From Archivesica marissinica (Eukaryota > Mollusca > Bivalvia > Venerida > Vesicomyidae): a DNA stretch of 64,000 bases. The DNA is taken from assembly GCA_014843695.1 (NCBI GenBank), contig CM026404.1:54701321-54765320 (forward strand), read 5' to 3'. How positions within the stretch are numbered: the first letter of the stretch is position 1; the number at the start of each line of letters is the position of its first letter. Shown here piece after piece: positions 59,465-64,000 of this stretch. A model generated the notes under the pieces. The model did no database searches, was not told where the DNA came from, and saw nothing but the letters and a program-made list of their open reading frames with translations. Made by a program: the position numbers and the translations under genes.

Positions 59465-59960
59465 GTAAATATTTTGTAGTATTCTATCTACTTAGGTAAT
59501 ACTGACATGCTTGGGAAATGTACAGGTATATTTTGTACCTAGGTAATACTGACATGCTTGGGAAATGTACAGGTATATTTTGTACCTGGGTAATACTGAC
59601 ATGCTTGGGAAATGTACAGGTATATTTTGTACCTAGGTAATACTGATATACTTGGGAAATCTACAGGTATATTTTGTACCTAGGTAATACTGATATACTT
59701 GGGAAATGTACAGGTATATTTTGTACCTAGGTAATACTGACATGCTTGGGAAATCTACAGATATATTTTGTACCTAGGTAATACTGACATGCCTGGGAAA
59801 TGTACAGGTATATTTTATACCCAGATAATACCGATATTCTGGAAAAAGGTATATTTTGCAGTGCTTGACGTAGGTAATAGCGACACCCTAGAAAAATGAA
59901 CAAGTATATCCTTTGTCGTGCTTTACCTAGGTAATACCGATACGCTTGGGAAATATCCAG
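59447..59960 (+). repeat. 47-bp minisatellite copying the exon 1/intron 1 junction
   Basis: About ten units of GGTAATACTGACATGCTTGG + GAAATGTACAGGTATATTTT + GTACCTA follow exon 1. The exon end plus donor reads CTGACAAGCTTGGCAAATCT + ACAGGTAAATATTTTGTA. The repeat reads CTGACATGCTTGGGAAATGT + ACAGGTATATTTTGTA. Two units (near 59651 and 59746) keep the exon-like AATCTACAG. Units decay towards 59960. Nearly every unit holds a CAG|GTAT donor-like site. Confidence 0.93.
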
Positions 59961-60131
59961 GTATATATTTGCTTGAACTACGAAGATAATTCTGATAGTT
60001 TTGCAGCTTGCAGTCTGATCTAGCTCTATGTTGTTTACAAAAAGCAACTTTAGTTACCATTAGCAGATTATGGGATAATCGCCTTCACCTCTGCGATATT
60101 TCTAGTTTTATATTTCCTTTTGTTTACGCAG

Positions 60132-60281
60132 ATGTATTGGCTCGTAAGGTTGTATGGCTAACTGGAGCGTCCAGTGGAATAGGTGAACACCTGGCATATG
60201 AACTAGCTCAAGCTGGGTGTCGTCTAATTCTGTCAGCAAGACGGGAGGAAGAACTACAGAGAGTGAAGAAGAAATGTCTGA
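60132..60281 (+). CDS. DHRS7: DHRS7 second coding exon (cofactor-binding motif)
   Basis: Phase 1 in and out. The acceptor TTTGTTTACGCAG is good and the donor GTGAGT follows. It encodes [20 protein letters not shown]: the first beta strand and the [11 protein letters not shown] dinucleotide-binding motif. The second strand [19 protein letters not shown] contains the Ala-Arg-Arg typical of NADP(H)-preferring members. Continuation is expected in an exon of about 35 residues (LDLTD-type segment), which does not appear before the window ends. An upstream in-frame stretch from 60008 is intron. Confidence 0.93.
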
Positions 60282-60287
60282 GTGAGT

Positions 60288-62263
60288 TTATATCTCCATA
60301 CAATCGGTAGCCATTTAGCTACCATGCAATGGATAACTAGTCGACATATCTATCCCACCTCCATAGATATTACTGGGACTTCATAGAGATTTAGGTTAAT
60401 ATACTATTATATCTCCATACAAACCACAGCCATTTAGCTACCATGCAATGGATAAACTAGTCGACATATCTATCCCACCTCCATAGATATTACTGGACTT
60501 CATAGAGATTTAGGTTAATAACTATATATCTCCATACAAACCACAGCCATTTAGCTACCATGCAATGGATAACTAGTCGACATATCTATCCCACCTCCAT
60601 AAATATACTGGGACTTCATAGAGATTTAGGCTAATATACTATTATACCTCCATACAAACGACAGCCATTTAGCTACCATGCAATGGATAACTAGTCGACA
60701 TATCTATCCCACCTCCATAGATATTACTGGGACTTCATAGAGATTTAGGTTAATATACTATTATATCTCCATACAAACGACAGCCATTTAGCTACCATGC
60801 AATGGATAACTAGTCGACATATCTATCCCACCTCCATAGATATTACTGGGACTTCATAGAGATTTAGGTTAATATACTATTATATCTCCATACAAACGAC
60901 AGCCATTTAGCTACCATGAAATGGATAACTAGTCGACATATCTATCCCACCTCCATAGATATTACTGGGACTTCATAGAGATTTAGGTTAATATACTATT
61001 ATATCTCCATACAAACCACAGCCATTTAGCTACCATGCAATGGATAACTAGTCGACATATCTATCCCACCTCCATAGATATTACTGGGACTTCATAGAGA
61101 TTTGGGTTAATATACTATTATATCTCCATACAAACCACAGCCATTTAGCTACCATGCAATGGATAACTAGTCGACATATCTATCCCACCTCCATAGATAT
61201 TACTGGGACTTCATAGAGATTTAGGTTAATATACTATTATATCTCCATACAAACGACAGCCATTTAGCTATCATGCAGTGGATAAGTAGTCGCCATATAT
61301 ATCCCACCTCCATAGATATTACTGGAACTTCATAGAGATTTAGGTTAATATACTATATCTCCATACAAACGACAGCCATTTAGCTATCATGCAGTGGATA
61401 AGTAGTCGCCATATCTATCCCACCTCCATAGATATTACTGGAACTACATAGAGATTTAGGTTAATATACTATTATATCTCCATACAAACCACAGCCATTT
61501 AGCTACCATGCAATGGATAACTAGTCGACATATCTATCCCACCTCCATAGATATTACTGGGACTTCATAGAGATTTAGGTTAATATACTATTATATCTCC
61601 ATACAAACCACAGCCATTTAGCTACCATGCAGTGGATAAGTAGTCGCCATATCTATCCCACCTCCATAGATATTACTGGGACTTCATAGAGATTTGGGTT
61701 AATATACTATTATATCTCCATACAAACGACAGCCATTTAGCTACCATGCAATGGATAACTAGTCGACATATCTATCCCACCTCCATAGATATTACTGGGA
61801 CTGCATAGAGATTTAGGTTAATATACTATTATATCTCCATACAAACGACAGCCATTTAGCTACCATGCAATGGATAACTAGTCGACATATCTATCCCACC
61901 TCCATATATATTACTGGGACTTCATAGAGATTTAGGTTAATATACTATTATATCTCCATACAAACGACAGCCATTTAGCTATCATGCAGTGGATAAGTAG
62001 TCGCCATATCTATCCCACCTCCATAGATATTACTGGAACTTCATAGAGATTTAGGTTAATATACTATATCTCCATACAACGACAGCCATTTAGCTATCAT
62101 GCAGTGGATAAGTAGTCGCCATATCTATCCCACCTCCATAGATATTACTGGGACTACATGAGATGCTGGCCTTAATTATGAACATTGGTTTAACTACTAC
62201 ATTGTCAATGTATGTCGTATTGGTAATGGCATCGAGAGGTGCCTCTATGAGGGAAAGGGTTAA
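60288..62263. repeat. 119-bp array (about 16 copies) ending in a TTAA terminus
   Basis: Unit CATAGAGATTTAGGTTAATA + TACTATTATATCTCCATACA + AACGACAGCCATTTAGCTAC + CATGCAATGGATAACTAGTC + GACATATCTATCCCACCTCC + ATAGATATTACTGGGACTT. The same unit forms the element at 29972. At the right it ends like that element (GAGGGAAAGGGTTAA at 62260-62263) after a CTGGCCTTAATTATGAACAT segment. The expected left terminus is missing: the array starts about 6 bp after the splice donor of the DHRS7 exon. Confidence 0.93.
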
Positions 62264-62338
62264 GAAGCTTGTTTGTCTTGCACTGACTTTCGCAGTTACG
62301 ACAATTTGGAAAATATTGTAGCGCAGGTACAGGAGCTA

Positions 62339-62561
62339 TGTTTATGCAAATTTATTTTAGCTCGATTGCGAAACAAGTTCTTACAACTATCGAGACCTCA
62401 TTCCTGATGGAATCCATCGCCATGAGGGAGAAAGAAGAGGCAATGTGGAAATTAAATGCCTTGCCTAAGGGCACAATTGTAACAGCTCCAGCGGGGTTCA
62501 AACTCCAGACCTTTCGCACCTGAAGTGAACGCGCATCCACTGCGCTATCACAACTTCCACA
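62339..62561 (-). mobile_element. tRNA-derived SINE, family 3, copy c
   Basis: On the - strand: GGAAGTTGTGATAGCGCAGT + GGATGCG (box A-like TAGCGCAGTGG), then GAGTTTGAACCCC (box B-like). The body contains CCTTAGGCAAGGCATTTAAT, and the tail GTTTCGCAATCGAGCTAAAA ends in TAAATTTGC. Best-preserved head of this family. Open frames of 61-62 codons across it are incidental. Confidence 0.8.
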
Positions 62562-62641
62562 GGAGCTATGGAGAGTGTCTGATAATAATTTAATTTACCG
62601 TTACTGTGCTGGAAACGAGTTTATTTATTTTAAGGAATGAA

Positions 62642-62765
62642 TGGCGGGTTAATAGTTTACATCGGGGTATGAACGACATTGGGCATAGTTAAAGTGTGTG
62701 GAGACTGAACTTTCAATATACCCAATGTAGTGTCATACCTCCATGGAAATTATTAACCCGCGAAT
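62642..62765. repeat. Foldback (about 124 bp)
   Basis: GCGGGTTAATAGTTTACATC + GGGGTATGAACGACATTGGG at the left pairs with CCCAATGTAGTGTCATACCT + CCATGGAAATTATTAACCCGC at the right, with several mismatches. A 20-bp satellite begins at once on its right. Confidence 0.78.
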
Positions 62766-62767
62766 AG

Positions 62768-63606
62768 TTTGTGGATTAATTCAATGTTTGGTAGATTAGT
62801 TCAATGTTTGGTAGATTAGTTCAATGTTTGGTGGATTAGTTCAATGTTTGGTGGATTAGTTCAATGTTTGGTAGATTTGTTCAATGTTTGGTGGATTAGT
62901 TCAATGTTTGGTAGATTAGTTCAATGTTTCATGGAGTAGTTCATAGTTTGTGGATTAGTACAATGTTTGGTGGATTAGTTCAATGTTTGGTGGATTAGTT
63001 CAATGGTTGGTGGATTAGTTCAATGGTTGGTGGATTAATTAATAGTTTGATGGATTAGTTCAATGTTTGGTGGATTAGTTCCATATTTGGTGGATTAGTT
63101 CATAGTTTGTGGATTAGTTCAATGTTTGGTGTATTAGTTCAATGTTTGGTAGAATAGTTCAATGTTTGGTAGAATAGTTCAATGTTTGGTGGATTAGTTC
63201 AATGTTTCATGGAGTAGTTCATAGTTTGTGGATTAGTTCAATGTTTGGTGTATTAGTTCAATGTTTGGTGGATTAGTTCAATGTTTGGTGGATTAGTTCA
63301 ATGGTTGGTGGATTAGTTCAATGTTTGGTGGATTAGTTCAATGTTTGGTGGATTAGTTCAATGGTTGGTGGATTAGTTCAATGTTTGGTGGATTAGTTCA
63401 ATGTTTGGTGGATTAGTTCAATGTTTGGTGGATTAGTTCAATGTTTGGTGGATTAGTTCAATGTTTGGTGGATTAGTTCCATATTTGGTGTATTAGTTCA
63501 ATGTTTGGTGTATTAGTTCAATGTTTGGTAGAATAGTTCAATGTTTGGTAGAATAGTTCACTGTTTGGTGTATTAGTTCAATGTTTGGTGTATTAGTTCA
63601 ATGTTA
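62768..63606. repeat. 20-bp satellite, about 42 copies
   Basis: Unit GGATTAGTTCAATGTTTGGT. Variants include GTATTAG, AGAATAG and ATGGTTGG. A larger period of roughly 260-300 bp is suggested by the recurring ATGTTTCATGGAGTAGTTCA at about 62922 and 63200. Confidence 0.96.
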
Positions 63607-64000
63607 ATTATGCTGCAGCTGATCTGGATCTATATTATTTGCACTCTCTGTTCAATTTATCCATCATTTTAAGCACAAGCATAGGTATAGCCCTTTGATT
63701 GATTAAAATTTCAATATTTTCACCATTACCAATTAACCATAATGCCATAAAACTGATATTGAATAACATTTCATCATTGTGCATTATCCGCCACTGATCT
63801 GACCAGAGTTACTGCCCTTGATTTGATAATAAATACAAGCTAACTTAATAATATACATATATACTATATTCCTTCTTTTAAAAACCTAAAAATACCTATA
63901 TGATAAAGGTTTAGTGGTTTTTGTTTGCCTGTCCCTTTTTTAGGGATCATATTTGGCAGGGGATAACTTGTTCTTCTTAGGGTGAAGTGGGGCCCACCTG
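63607..64000. other. AT-rich end of window
   Basis: No repeat or exon was recognised in this stretch. If DHRS7 continues, it is intron. Confidence 0.4.

Noticed and set aside
60008..60131. Upstream extension of the TGASSGIG exon in the same open frame
   Set aside because: It begins with TTG, has no SDR similarity, and a good acceptor (TTTACGCAG) marks the exon start at 60132 in the phase required by exon 1.
63940..64000. Further copy of the CAGGGATCATTCT MITE at the window end
   Set aside because: Only AGGGATCAT matches; the following bases differ, so the similarity is not convincing.

Overview
The window is animal nuclear DNA: AT-rich, intron-bearing, with GT..AG splice sites, tRNA-derived SINEs, TTAA- and CAGGG-type MITEs and an unusually heavy load of tandem repeats. 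Nothing resembles a bacterial or viral genome. The repeat and gene style suggests a lophotrochozoan, perhaps a bivalve mollusc; this is an inference and the species cannot be named from the sequence.

The only recognisable protein-coding content is an ortholog of DHRS7, a membrane-anchored short-chain dehydrogenase/reductase (SDR), all on the + strand. Five exons at 29756-38551 encode the C-terminal 194 residues (NNAG, catalytic Ser, YxxxK, PG motif, stop). Two exons at 59341-60281 encode the N-terminus (membrane segment, TGxxxGxG cofactor motif). The order is therefore 3' part first, 5' part second. The exon sets are complementary and do not overlap, and one short exon (about 35 residues) is not seen at all. 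Either two tandem DHRS7 copies are each cut by the window, or one gene has been misordered in assembly.

Layout: 1-21184 is a continuous 22-bp satellite with higher-order structure. 21185-29655 is intergenic or intronic DNA with SINEs, MITEs, a 57-bp minisatellite running into a 1000-N gap (25763-26762), and unassigned sequence. 29756-38551 is the DHRS7 3' part, with introns full of minisatellites and transposon fragments. 38616-43424 is a 71-bp minisatellite of about 68 copies starting 65 bp after the stop codon. 43425-58567 is a succession of minisatellites (51, 39, about 36, 41, 55, 46, 56 and 46 bp) separated by SINEs, MITEs and an LTR-retrotransposon remnant. 58905-60281 is the DHRS7 5' part. 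60288-64000 is the next intron with a 119-bp array, a SINE, a foldback and a 20-bp array.

The most interesting observation is around DHRS7 exon 1. A 47-bp minisatellite directly downstream repeats a degenerate copy of the exon 1/intron 1 junction, including the splice donor. A 62-bp duplication directly upstream repeats the start-codon region. So a coding exon is bracketed by tandem arrays apparently seeded from its own two edges.
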